Source: Winogradskyella bathintestinalis
GTDB lineage: Bacteria > Bacteroidota > Bacteroidia > Flavobacteriales > Flavobacteriaceae
Direction: 5' to 3'
NCBI RefSeq assembly: GCF_030407435.1
Contig: NZ_JASDDK010000002.1
Span: 590,702-654,701, forward strand
Length of the DNA stretch: 64,000 nucleotides
Under the pieces are notes generated by a model. The model ran no database searches. It was not told the origin of the DNA and saw only the letters and a program-made list of their open reading frames with translations. Shown here in pieces: positions 36,332 to 45,250 of this stretch (positions are counted from its first letter, which is position 1; each line of letters begins with the position of its first letter). A program made the position numbers and the translations under genes.

Positions 36332-37420
36332 TTAATTTAAAATTTTCTGCCATTGTTTGGCAATATTATCTTGATTAAATTTTAATACACTTCGTTTTGC
36401 GTTCTCTTTACATTTTTGATACAATGCGTTATCAAAGTATAAAGTATCCATAGCTAAAGCCAAAGCTGGTGTGTTGTAGTTTTCAACTAACAATCCGTTC
36501 TCACCATTTTTAATAATTTCACTCGGACCCGAATTACAATCTACAGAAACCACCGGAATTCCCAGTGAAAGAGACTCTAAAAGTATTCTAGGAAATCCTT
36601 CGTAGTGGCTGGTTAGTACTGCATATTTTGCATGAGCAATCACTGAATTGGGATGAGGATTATAACCAATAAATTCCACATATTCTTTACAATTCAACAT
36701 TGCAACCTTTTTTTCCAATGTTGTCCTATCCTTACCTTCACCCATAATTACTAATTTCACTTTCGCTTTGTATAAATGAGATTTTTCGAACGCTTCAAGC
36801 AATAATGATACATTTTTAACGTCGTCGACTAATCTTCCAAAATAAAGGATATAATCTCCATGGATTTTTGGTTTACTTAAAATTGTTGTAGAAGCAATAT
36901 CTGTTGGATTATGAATAGTTATTACATTATTTAGATGATATTGATTTTTTAGTTTTTTTGAAATAGTTTCAGATACACTAACAATTCTGTAAGCATTGCC
37001 ATACCAAATTCTTGCCATCAATGCATTAGTTGGCATATAATTATACAAGTTAAAACTACGCACGCAATATATAGTTCTATTCGGTTTATATAGAAATTTT
37101 GCAACTACGTATTCTTGTAATTTATTGACGCGTGGTCTATTATCAATTAGGAAATCAAAATTATGCTGTCTTATATATTTATATAAGGCCTTAAAACGTT
37201 TTAATCCCCCAACTAATTTTGAATTCCGCTCTTTTATAATTCCTAAATTTAATAAATCACCAGCATAAGGATACTTTATATCATTTAATACGGAAACAAC
37301 ATGCACGTCATGTCCAATTTCTGACAACATTATGGATAACAGACCAGCAGATCTCTCTGCACCTCCACCTGCCAAAGACCGTACAACGATACATATTTTT
37401 TTCCTTACCGGATTGTTCAT
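36332..37420 (-). CDS. Glycosyltransferase family 4
   Basis: A 362-residue GT-B enzyme with an N-terminal RSLAGGGAERSAGLLS loop typical of GT4 acceptor domains and a C-terminal donor domain with YFGRLVDDVKNVSLLLEAF, VIMGEGKDR, SHYEGFPRILLESLSLGIPVV (the EX7E motif) and GPSEIIKNGENGLLV. The last motif resembles that of PglA/PglH-type N-acetylhexosaminyltransferases. It is the first gene of a two-gene unit with the ketoisomerase. Confidence 0.92.
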   Translation of the reverse strand: MNNPVRKKICIVVRSLAGGGAERSAGLLSIMLSEIGHDVHVVSVLNDIKYPYAGDLLNLGIIKERNSKLVGGLKRFKALYKYIRQHNFDFLIDNRPRVNKLQEYVVAKFLYKPNRTIYCVRSFNLYNYMPTNALMARIWYGNAYRIVSVSETISKKLKNQYHLNNVITIHNPTDIASTTILSKPKIHGDYILYFGRLVDDVKNVSLLLEAFEKSHLYKAKVKLVIMGEGKDRTTLEKKVAMLNCKEYVEFIGYNPHPNSVIAHAKYAVLTSHYEGFPRILLESLSLGIPVVSVDCNSGPSEIIKNGENGLLVENYNTPALALAMDTLYFDNALYQKCKENAKRSVLKFNQDNIAKQWQKILN

Positions 37421-37427
37421 TAAACAC

Positions 37428-37447
37428 TATATTTGAAAACAAATGTA
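37428..37447. promoter_or_regulatory. Two divergent -7 boxes between glycosyltransferase genes
   Basis: TATATTTG at 37428-37435 (plus strand, toward 37504) and TACATTTG read on the minus strand from 37440-37447 (toward 37420). Both fit TAnnTTTG; neither has a clear TTG at -33. They lie 5 bases apart in the divergent gap. Confidence 0.4.
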
Positions 37448-37503
37448 AGCATATATATTAGACATTTTAATGAAACTATTGCTATGCCAAATCTATTAAT
37501 TAT

Positions 37504-38646
37504 ATGAAGATTCTACTCGTTGGCGAATATAACAGAACTCATAGAAATATTAAACTTGGATTAGAACACCTAGGTCATTCGGCAAAAGTGGTTGGTCTTA
37601 CAGATGGCTTTAAAAAAGTAAAAGTTGATATAGAAATCAAAAATTATTTTGAAACTGGGCTATTAAAAAAAATACGAGTCGCTTTAGTAAAACTTTTTTC
37701 TTTTGATATTCTTGGCACACACCTAAATTACCAAATCAAGTCTAAAAAACAAGAATTATCGAATTATGATGTTATCCAATTTTTGAATGAAGCTCCATTT
37801 GGTTGTGACAGAAATAACCAAAAAAAAATAATTGATTTATTAATTGGATGGAACAACAAGCCTTTTCTATTATCTTGTGGTACAGATTTTATAAGTGTCG
37901 ATTATGCGATGCGTAAAAAATTTCGATATTCCATACTCACACCATATTTAGAAAATAAAGGAACGAAAAAAGATTTTTTAGCTGCTTTAAGTTATTTAAC
38001 TCCTGAGCACAAAATATTACACGACTATATATTCAATACCATCGAAGGTGTCATCTCCAATGATTTGGATTATCATATTCCGCTTATTGGACATCCTAAA
38101 TATTTAGGCATGATTCCTCATGCAATCAACACATCTCAACTTGATTATAGAAGTCCTATCATTAATGATAAGATTGTTATTTTTCACGGTATAAATTCGC
38201 ATAACTATATAAAAAAAGGCAATGATATTTTTGATGCGGCATTAGATTTAATCGCGCTAAAATATTCAAATAAGGTAGAAATTATAACGACTACGGATCT
38301 ACCATATGCGGAGTATATTGAAAGATTTGACAAATGTCATATTTTACTAGATCAAGTGTACGCTTATGATCAAGGGTTTAATGCTTTGGAAGCCATGGCA
38401 AAAGGGAAAGTCGTTTTTACAGGAGCAGAACAAGAATGGTTAGACTATTTTAATCTCCAAGCGGATACTGTGGCTATTAATGCCTTACCTAATGCTGATG
38501 CCGTTGCAAAAAAACTAGAATGGTTAATTATAAACCCAAAAAAAATAATTGAAATTTCTAGAAATGGACGAGATTTTGTAGAGCAACATCACGATCATAT
38601 TAATTGTGCAAAATCCTATTTAGAAAAATGGAATCGCGATAAATAA
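37504..38646 (+). CDS. GT-B-type glycosyltransferase
   Basis: A 380-residue protein that begins KILLVGEYNRTHRNIKLGLEHLGH, a Rossmann-like acceptor domain. In the donor half it has VIFHGINSHNYIKKGNDIFDAALDLI and DQVYAYDQGFNALEAMAKGKVVFTGAE split around a Glu that corresponds to the second Glu of the GT4 EX7E motif. Similarity is general, so the family number is not certain. It is a single plus-strand gene between minus-strand units and converges with the PhyH-like gene (13-base gap). Confidence 0.75.
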   Translation: MKILLVGEYNRTHRNIKLGLEHLGHSAKVVGLTDGFKKVKVDIEIKNYFETGLLKKIRVALVKLFSFDILGTHLNYQIKSKKQELSNYDVIQFLNEAPFGCDRNNQKKIIDLLIGWNNKPFLLSCGTDFISVDYAMRKKFRYSILTPYLENKGTKKDFLAALSYLTPEHKILHDYIFNTIEGVISNDLDYHIPLIGHPKYLGMIPHAINTSQLDYRSPIINDKIVIFHGINSHNYIKKGNDIFDAALDLIALKYSNKVEIITTTDLPYAEYIERFDKCHILLDQVYAYDQGFNALEAMAKGKVVFTGAEQEWLDYFNLQADTVAINALPNADAVAKKLEWLIINPKKIIEISRNGRDFVEQHHDHINCAKSYLEKWNRDK

Positions 38647-38659
38647 ATTACTGTTGAAT

Positions 38660-39496
38660 CTATTTCTTTGCCTTAGGAAAACGGAGTTCCAAGGAAATAC
38701 GCGTAATATCTTCATTTTGATTAACAGCCGCACCATGTATTAAAAATGGAGTAAATATTAACGCCTCCCCTTCGTTAGGGTTTGGTCTTATCATTTTTAT
38801 TGATCCCGCTTTAGTTTCTAAAATACATGGCACATTATAAACGTTTCCGTTTATTTTGGCTCCTTTGCTTTCCGTTCTTAAAATTTCATCTTCTGGCAAC
38901 AAATGACTGCCTTCCATAACAGGTAATGACGACTTTTCATTACAACCTTCAATGGGCAACCAAACATTGATGATATCTTCCCAAAAACTTAAATAACCAT
39001 CTCTATGAGGTGGATTAATATCCAGAGAATTTGGTCTACTTATTCTAATTTGAATATGTGATTTCTGAAGTTCTTCAACCCACGATGTCAATTCATAACC
39101 TAATATAGAACCGAATCGCTTGGCTAATAACTCGATATCAAAATCAAAATCTGAAACCTCTAAATTGCGAGTTATATTTATTATTTTATTATGTAGTTCT
39201 TTATCGGTTACATACTTGTGATAATCCTTTAATTTGAAAGTCGAAGTTTCAACGGCTATGTTATTTGAAATTAAAGCGGATTCAATAATAGATTTTATTG
39301 AACCTTTAAGTTTAAGGAATTCATCTTCTTCAAAGGCCTTAACCACCTTAAAACCTTGTTTTTCCCAATTCATTTTTGAAAGTACATTGTCTTTCACAGG
39401 ATATAACAATTCAGAATTTCCCCAAAAAAATTCGCCTTCAACCTTAAATTCAAAAGGTTTATTGTCTATAAATAAACTACAGGTTTTATGCATCAT
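38660..39496 (-). CDS. Phytanoyl-CoA dioxygenase (PhyH)-like Fe(II)/2OG oxygenase
   Basis: A 278-residue protein with the PhyH-type iron ligands His164-x-Asp166 (PPHRDGYLSFW) and His254 (FLIHGAAVNQ), and Arg266 for 2-oxoglutarate. LPVMEGSHLLPEDEI is the usual PhyH loop. It is the last gene of the minus-strand glycan operon and overlaps the flippase gene by 11 bases, so it is tied to glycan synthesis. Hydroxylation of a sugar or of the acyl group on the amino sugar is possible, but the substrate is unknown. Confidence 0.85.
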   Translation of the reverse strand: MMHKTCSLFIDNKPFEFKVEGEFFWGNSELLYPVKDNVLSKMNWEKQGFKVVKAFEEDEFLKLKGSIKSIIESALISNNIAVETSTFKLKDYHKYVTDKELHNKIINITRNLEVSDFDFDIELLAKRFGSILGYELTSWVEELQKSHIQIRISRPNSLDINPPHRDGYLSFWEDIINVWLPIEGCNEKSSLPVMEGSHLLPEDEILRTESKGAKINGNVYNVPCILETKAGSIKMIRPNPNEGEALIFTPFLIHGAAVNQNEDITRISLELRFPKAKK

Positions 39497-40781
39497 TTAT
39501 ATTTTTAGAAATGTTTTTAAAATAGTACCAGATAACTATGGCTACAACTATAAAATAAATAATATACCGAATAAAGTGTGCTAACACCACGCCTTCTGTT
39601 CCATAGTATGGAATAAATACTTTTGTCAGTACAAAAAATAGACTTAATGAAATTAATTCTGTTATCACAAAACTCTTCACCAAACGCTTAGCTAAAAATT
39701 GATGTGCCAAAACCACAGAACCTAAACGTATAAAATCACCCAATAGTTGCCATTTAAACAAGGGCTCCATCCCGGTAAAATCTGGATAAATTAATTCAAT
39801 AATAAAATTTCTCAAAAGATATACTAACAGCATACCCAAACCAAAAATCGGTAGAATTGTTTTATAAATGTTGAGCACTTCATTTTTAAATTCAGTTTTG
39901 GTATGGATACTTGCAAATTTGGGTAATACATATAAACTAAATAACCCCGTTGCAAATACCATGTAATTTTTTGAAATAAAAGTCATCGCCGTCCAATAAC
40001 CAGCTTCATTAATATTTATTTCTTTAGTGACAAATGATCTTATATCTAACTCAATATAATTAATTAAAAAAGTAGATATAAAGGACATTAATGTAAACGC
40101 TAACAATTTATTTTTGTAAATAAAATTTAAACTTAACGCTTTAAACTGCACATATCTATTTAAGGTTTTACCAAACACAAATGCTAAAACTAGCAGCTGA
40201 ATTATAGGCGTTAGGGCTATGGCAATAATCACCCCTTTTAAATCGAAACTATATAAGCCATATATCAGCGCAGCGGAACCTAGTAGATAACTAATTAATT
40301 CAATTTTTGCATAGCGCTTGTAATCAGATAAGCCACTTACCACCGCATTTACAACACGATTAATAGCTATAAATGGAACAATAACTGCTAAAAGTTGAAA
40401 CACATAAATATAGGCTTGTGAATAAAATAGATAATCTGAAAAATAGGAAGCACCAAAAAACAAAATTGCCGCAGAACCGAATGAACCAATAATTATAAAT
40501 AGTGTTACGGACGAAAATAATTTTGAAAGTTCGGGTTGATCGTTTTTAAACTCCGCGACATATTTAACCACACCCGAAAACATACCGAGTGTCGATGTAG
40601 TGGTCAGCATCGCCAGTAAATTCCGAATCTGGCCTATATTTGCAATACCAACTTCACCAATAGTTACAGCCAATAATCGCTGAATAAAAGCAGATACAAT
40701 TAATCTTATGGCGATAACTACGGCATTAAGCGATGTTATCTTAAGTACAATGTTTCCGCTAATAAGTTTAGGCAGTTTCAC
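39486..40781 (-). CDS. Wzx-like polysaccharide flippase (copy 1)
   Basis: A 431-residue membrane protein with about twelve TM helices of the MATE/MOP type. IGEVGIANIGQIRNLLAML, FSGVVKYVAEFKND and ANEAGYWTAMTF-like segments (INEAGYWTAMTFISK) match O-antigen/ECA flippases such as WzxE. It turns lipid-linked oligosaccharide across the inner membrane. It lies 6 bases after the second flippase gene, with which it shares motif order (IGxxGxAxxGxxRN, GVVK/GVVR, AGYWTAMT), so the pair is a tandem duplication. Confidence 0.9.
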   Translation of the reverse strand: MKLPKLISGNIVLKITSLNAVVIAIRLIVSAFIQRLLAVTIGEVGIANIGQIRNLLAMLTTTSTLGMFSGVVKYVAEFKNDQPELSKLFSSVTLFIIIGSFGSAAILFFGASYFSDYLFYSQAYIYVFQLLAVIVPFIAINRVVNAVVSGLSDYKRYAKIELISYLLGSAALIYGLYSFDLKGVIIAIALTPIIQLLVLAFVFGKTLNRYVQFKALSLNFIYKNKLLAFTLMSFISTFLINYIELDIRSFVTKEININEAGYWTAMTFISKNYMVFATGLFSLYVLPKFASIHTKTEFKNEVLNIYKTILPIFGLGMLLVYLLRNFIIELIYPDFTGMEPLFKWQLLGDFIRLGSVVLAHQFLAKRLVKSFVITELISLSLFFVLTKVFIPYYGTEGVVLAHFIRYIIYFIVVAIVIWYYFKNISKNINDA

Positions 40782-40787
40782 GTTTTT

Positions 40788-42098
40788 TTATTTTTTGTCT
40801 AAACCATCTTCATTCAACACTCCAAATAACGAACTGCTAAAAAGTAAGATTATAATACCAAAATACATACAATAGCTTAAACAATGTCCCATGACCGCAC
40901 CTTTTAAACCAAATTCATCTATGAGAAATATACTGGAAACATACATAATTACAAATAAGAATATTTCTAAAACTATAAAATGAGTGAACATCTGTTTCGC
41001 CAAATACTGATAAGCTATAACTAATGAAAAAACACGTGCTATATCCCCTAATATTTGATAGCCAAACAAATCTTCTATAGGTCTAAAATTTTCTGTAAAC
41101 ATTATATTTACCAGTATTGACCGACTTAAATAAATGATTAGTAAGAGTCCTAAAAAAACTGGCATAACAGATTTATAAAAACTAAAAACTTCTTTTCTAA
41201 ATTCATTTTTTGAATTTATTTTAGAATAACGAGGAAGAATATAAAGTGCCATTAACGAATTAAAAAACATTAAATAGTAGTCTGAAACTCGTGTCATTGC
41301 AGTCCAATACCCAGCTGATGTTATACCTATTTTAGAGATGATATAATTTCTTATAATGATCATAACAATTGGTATTGCCATAGCACTTACCAAAGCCATA
41401 ATCATATTTGGTCCAAGTTTGTTTAATATTGAGAGACTTACTTTTGTTATTTTAATTGACGACATTAAACTTTTTCTAAAAGCAATTCCTACAATGGTTA
41501 TGAGTAAATTTAGTGACGGTGTTATAACAATCGCTAATAAAGCTCCATCTACATTTTCTTGATATATAAGAATAACAGAAATTAAGAGTCCTAAAACCTG
41601 ACCTAAAATAGTTATAAGAAGTAAGTATTTATATTTAGAAAATCCATTTAAAATCGAAAACACAAACATGTTTAACGCATAGAACGGTAAAACTATGGCA
41701 AGAGTTTCAATAATATATTTGTAGTGGTAGTGTGAAGAAAAAAGAATTTCGTTAATCAGTTCTGCATTATAATAGCATACAAATGCCAACATTACCGAAG
41801 AGAAGAAACCAAAGTAAAATATCGTAGATAAAATTTTCGTCAGTTCAATAATATCTTCCTTAAACTGACTTATAAGCCTTACCACTCCTTTATAAAGACC
41901 TGAAATAGCCGCGGTTTGTAAAGCACTCATAAAGTTTCTTAAATTCCCAACTAACGCCATGCCTTGTGGACCAATATAAACGGCTATAAACTTAGACACA
42001 ATAATGCCAGCTACAATCCTAATGCTGATATTAACCATGTTTAGTCTACCAGCTTTTACAAGAACTTCGGTATTAATATAATTAAAAACTTTTTTCAA
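40788..42098 (-). CDS. Wzx-like polysaccharide flippase (copy 2)
   Basis: A 436-residue paralogue of the neighbouring flippase: IGPQGMALVGNLRNFMSALQ, YKGVVRLISQFKED, TSAGYWTAMTRVSD. About twelve TM helices. It starts on the base directly after the stop codon of the aminotransferase gene. Two flippases in one locus may serve two repeat units or represent specificity drift after duplication. Confidence 0.9.
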   Translation of the reverse strand: MKKVFNYINTEVLVKAGRLNMVNISIRIVAGIIVSKFIAVYIGPQGMALVGNLRNFMSALQTAAISGLYKGVVRLISQFKEDIIELTKILSTIFYFGFFSSVMLAFVCYYNAELINEILFSSHYHYKYIIETLAIVLPFYALNMFVFSILNGFSKYKYLLLITILGQVLGLLISVILIYQENVDGALLAIVITPSLNLLITIVGIAFRKSLMSSIKITKVSLSILNKLGPNMIMALVSAMAIPIVMIIIRNYIISKIGITSAGYWTAMTRVSDYYLMFFNSLMALYILPRYSKINSKNEFRKEVFSFYKSVMPVFLGLLLIIYLSRSILVNIMFTENFRPIEDLFGYQILGDIARVFSLVIAYQYLAKQMFTHFIVLEIFLFVIMYVSSIFLIDEFGLKGAVMGHCLSYCMYFGIIILLFSSSLFGVLNEDGLDKK

Positions 42099-43223
42099 CT
42101 AGTAGGTATTTATGACTTCAATGACCGTTTGAATCTCCATATCTGTCAACACAGGACTTATAGGCAAACTTATAATTCTTTTATGAATTTTTTCAGTTAG
42201 GGGTAAATTTAAATGTAAAAAGGGCTCTAATGCTTTTTGTTGATGTGGTGGAACAGGATAATGAATTAGCCATTCTATTTCATTTTTATTGAGGTAATCA
42301 ATAAAATCTTTTCTATTCTCAACTTCAACGACAAACGCATAGAATACATGATTTTTAGAACCATTATAAAATGGCAATTTTATTTTCGAATTATGAATTT
42401 GTTCTAAGTATACTTCAGCAATTTCTCGACGTCTCTTATTATCGGCATCTAACACTTTCAATTTAATGCTTAAAAATGCCGCTTGCATATCATCTAATCT
42501 ACTATTATAACCAACAATTTCATTTTGATATTTCTCTTTACTTCCGTAATTACGCATTAATCGTATCACTTTAACCAATTCTAGGTCGTCCGTAGTTATT
42601 GCTCCGCCATCACCCAATGCACCAAGATTTTTACTGGGATAAAAACTGAATGCCGCCGCATGCGATAGACTTCCTGCTCTTAATTGCTTTGCAGATGACT
42701 GTTGTGTTAAATCATTAGATAATTCAGCACCATGTGCTTGAGCCGCATCTTCAATTAGCAGACAATTAAACTGCTTGGCTATTTGTTGAAAATATTCCGC
42801 ATCTGCAAGTTGCCCATATAAATGCACCATAATAATGGCCTTAGCCTCCACAAACTTTGTGGTGTCAGTATCTACCGAAATATTATAAGTTGATGCATCT
42901 GGCTCTACCAAAACAGGAACTAATTCTGCATGTAAAATTGATAATATTGTAGCAATAAACGTATTTGCAGGTACAATTACTTTATCGCCTTTTTTTAATT
43001 TGCCTAAATGAATATAGCCTTTTAAAATTAAGGTGAGCGCATCTAAACCGTTAGCTGTACCTACACAATATTTTGTTCCACAATAGCTAGCAAATTCATT
43101 TTCAAAATTAGTAACGTTCTTACCTAAAATAAAATGCGCGTCATTTAAAGCGATACTGAAAGCTGCTTTAAACTCATCGCGAAAACGATTGTTTATTTTA
43201 TGTAGGTCTAAAAATTTAATCAT
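42099..43223 (-). CDS. DegT/DnrJ/EryC1-family sugar aminotransferase
   Basis: A 374-residue PLP-dependent transaminase. GTANGLDALTLILKG (cofactor phosphate), EDAAQAHGA with Asp159, and the PLP lysine Lys198 in FSFYPSKNLGALGDGG define the family. With the FdtA/QdtA-type ketoisomerase at 35920-36324 it is most likely the 3-aminotransferase giving dTDP-3-amino-3,6-dideoxyhexose (FdtB/QdtB-like). Its start overlaps the stop of the acyltransferase gene by four bases. The 3- versus 4-amination choice is inferred from context. Confidence 0.92.
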   Translation of the reverse strand: MIKFLDLHKINNRFRDEFKAAFSIALNDAHFILGKNVTNFENEFASYCGTKYCVGTANGLDALTLILKGYIHLGKLKKGDKVIVPANTFIATILSILHAELVPVLVEPDASTYNISVDTDTTKFVEAKAIIMVHLYGQLADAEYFQQIAKQFNCLLIEDAAQAHGAELSNDLTQQSSAKQLRAGSLSHAAAFSFYPSKNLGALGDGGAITTDDLELVKVIRLMRNYGSKEKYQNEIVGYNSRLDDMQAAFLSIKLKVLDADNKRRREIAEVYLEQIHNSKIKLPFYNGSKNHVFYAFVVEVENRKDFIDYLNKNEIEWLIHYPVPPHQQKALEPFLHLNLPLTEKIHKRIISLPISPVLTDMEIQTVIEVINTY

Positions 43224-44200
43224 ACCAGAATGTCATCTAACAATTTATAATTTTTCGTTTCTATTTTATAAAATCGTTGGGGAATGGATCGCGCACCAAA
43301 GCCTTCTTTCCAAAATAATAATCCTTTATTTATTTGTTGACCTAAATTAATATTAGAAGTTCCAAAATCGTAAAACGATTTTTCGCCAAATATGTTTTCA
43401 ATAAGATGATGATGCAGAAAATCTAAACTGCCCAATTCATTTTTATCTTCATTCCCTGAAATGTATTGGCAATGGGCTACGTTTTCAGTTTCAAAAATGG
43501 TGGTTCCTGCGACGATTTTATCATTAGCTAGAACATTGAACTGTCTTATTTGGTTCGGAAACCTAGATTTTAAAAGCGAAATTTCCTCTAAGTTATGGAC
43601 AGGTTTTACGTTGTGCTTGGCCTCTAAATTTGGGATTAATATTTCGTTCCAAAACGTTTCGAAATTATCGGATTCTTCAACTTTTAAACCTGCTTTAACC
43701 CCTCTCTTTACACCTTCTTTTCTACTATTTGAATACGATTTATAATTTAAATCTACTACCGAATGTAAATCGGTTCTCAATAATTCGGCTTTTATTTTAA
43801 ACAAAATATAAGCCATTGAATGGTTAGTTGTATTGTGTAAATATATTGTTGGAAGCTCCTTTATGGTAAAATGAGTAATCTCGTTTTCATTTAAAAATCT
43901 CAAAATTACTTTAAACACCTGAATGAATTCAGTTGTTTTTAAAGCGTTAGCGTAAATGAGTCCTCCATAAGTTAATCCTTGATGCGAAAAGACCGAATTC
44001 TCAACTAAATTAGCTGGTAATAATGCTATAAGTTTATTTTTTTTATAAACCATTAATGAAAAATCACGAAACGTATGGCTATGATAATCCATAAATTCCC
44101 TTTGAAACAAAAAGGTATCTTGATTGCTTTTAAGGGCAAAATTATTCCAAGTATCCTGCTTTGTGGATTTATATATAGTGACTTTATAATCTGACATCAA
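43220..44200 (-). CDS. FemAB/GNAT-like acyltransferase
   Basis: A 326-residue protein of the double-GNAT (FemAB, Acetyltransf_6) type: YKKNKLIALLPANL and VFSHQGLTYGGLIY in the first half, KIVAGTTIFETENVAHCQYISG and DFGTSNINLGQQINKGLLFWKEGFGA in the second. Directly coupled to the aminotransferase, it could acylate the new amino group, a step done by hexapeptide-repeat enzymes (FdtC) in the described Fuc3NAc pathway. The acyl donor could be CoA or an aminoacyl-tRNA. An alternative is modification of the cell wall, but the context favours the sugar. Confidence 0.78.
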   Translation of the reverse strand: MMSDYKVTIYKSTKQDTWNNFALKSNQDTFLFQREFMDYHSHTFRDFSLMVYKKNKLIALLPANLVENSVFSHQGLTYGGLIYANALKTTEFIQVFKVILRFLNENEITHFTIKELPTIYLHNTTNHSMAYILFKIKAELLRTDLHSVVDLNYKSYSNSRKEGVKRGVKAGLKVEESDNFETFWNEILIPNLEAKHNVKPVHNLEEISLLKSRFPNQIRQFNVLANDKIVAGTTIFETENVAHCQYISGNEDKNELGSLDFLHHHLIENIFGEKSFYDFGTSNINLGQQINKGLLFWKEGFGARSIPQRFYKIETKNYKLLDDILV

Positions 44201-44261
44201 TCAAAAATAATTTTATTTTTTTTAAGTCCATGTATTTTCGAAATGATTAAAAAATATAAAA

Positions 44262-45215
44262 TCATTTTTCTTTTTTTACTGAAGCATCAATATTTGTTGT
44301 ATTTACAATATAGAGCGGTCTATCTTTCACATTATTATTTATCCTACTAATATATTCACCGATTACACCAATAGAGAGAAGCTGAATACCCCCTATAAAT
44401 GCAGCACTTATTATTAAAGACGTCCAACCTGTAATGGTTTGTTTTAAAATATAATGGGAAAATATGGCGAAAATGATCAATAAAAATGAAAATATAGAAA
44501 TAATAAAACCCAAACGGCTTACAAAAAGTAAGGGTTTGTCTGAGAAACCGGTGATTCCGTCAAATGCTAGGCGAAACATTTTTCCATAGGTATAACCAGA
44601 TTTTCCATGTTGCCGCGAATCTCTATTGTATAAAACATAAGTTTGTTTAAATCCCAACCATGCAATCTGACCTCTCAAAAATTTATTCTGCTCAGGCATT
44701 CTTATAATGGCCTCAACCACTTTTTTAGATATTAACCTGTAATCGCCGGCATCTAACGGAATATCAAAGGATACGATGTTTTTTAATACTCTATAGTACA
44801 GTTTAGCCGTCAACTTTTTTAAAAAAGATTCCCCTTTACGCTTTTGTCGTTTTGCATAGACCACATCAAAACCTTCTTTATGTTTGGCATATAATTCAGA
44901 AATTAACTCAGGTGGATCTTGAAGGTCTGAATCAATAATTACTACACAATTAGCGTTACAATATTCCAAACCTGCAGATACCGCAATCTGATGTCCAAAA
45001 TTCCTACTTAATTCGATATAAAAAACATTTGCATTTGCTTGCGCTATTGTAAATATTTTTGATCCAGAATTGTCGGTGCTCCCATCATTTACAAATAGAA
45101 TTTCATAATGTTCGGTTATTGAAGAAAGCGTTCTTATTAACCTATCATACAATAACTGTAAATTTTCAGCCTCATTAAAAACAGGTATTATAACGGAAAT
45201 TTCATTTTCTTGCAT
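44262..45215 (-). CDS. GtrB/DPM1-like polyprenyl-phosphate glycosyltransferase
   Basis: A 317-residue GT2 enzyme: ISVIIPVFNEAENLQLLYDRL, LFVNDGSTDNSG, NFGHQIAVSAGLEYC, the signature VVIIDSDLQDPPELI, and two C-terminal TM helices (about 230-255 and 262-290). Such enzymes load a sugar on undecaprenyl phosphate for use at the periplasmic face. The next gene upstream (45251-47026) encodes a GT-C-like membrane protein that could use this donor, as GtrB and Gtr do in O-antigen glucosylation. Confidence 0.9.
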   Translation of the reverse strand: MQENEISVIIPVFNEAENLQLLYDRLIRTLSSITEHYEILFVNDGSTDNSGSKIFTIAQANANVFYIELSRNFGHQIAVSAGLEYCNANCVVIIDSDLQDPPELISELYAKHKEGFDVVYAKRQKRKGESFLKKLTAKLYYRVLKNIVSFDIPLDAGDYRLISKKVVEAIIRMPEQNKFLRGQIAWLGFKQTYVLYNRDSRQHGKSGYTYGKMFRLAFDGITGFSDKPLLFVSRLGFIISIFSFLLIIFAIFSHYILKQTITGWTSLIISAAFIGGIQLLSIGVIGEYISRINNNVKDRPLYIVNTTNIDASVKKEK

Positions 45216-45250
45216 AATCTAAACTTAATCACTTTACTAATATAGCTAAA

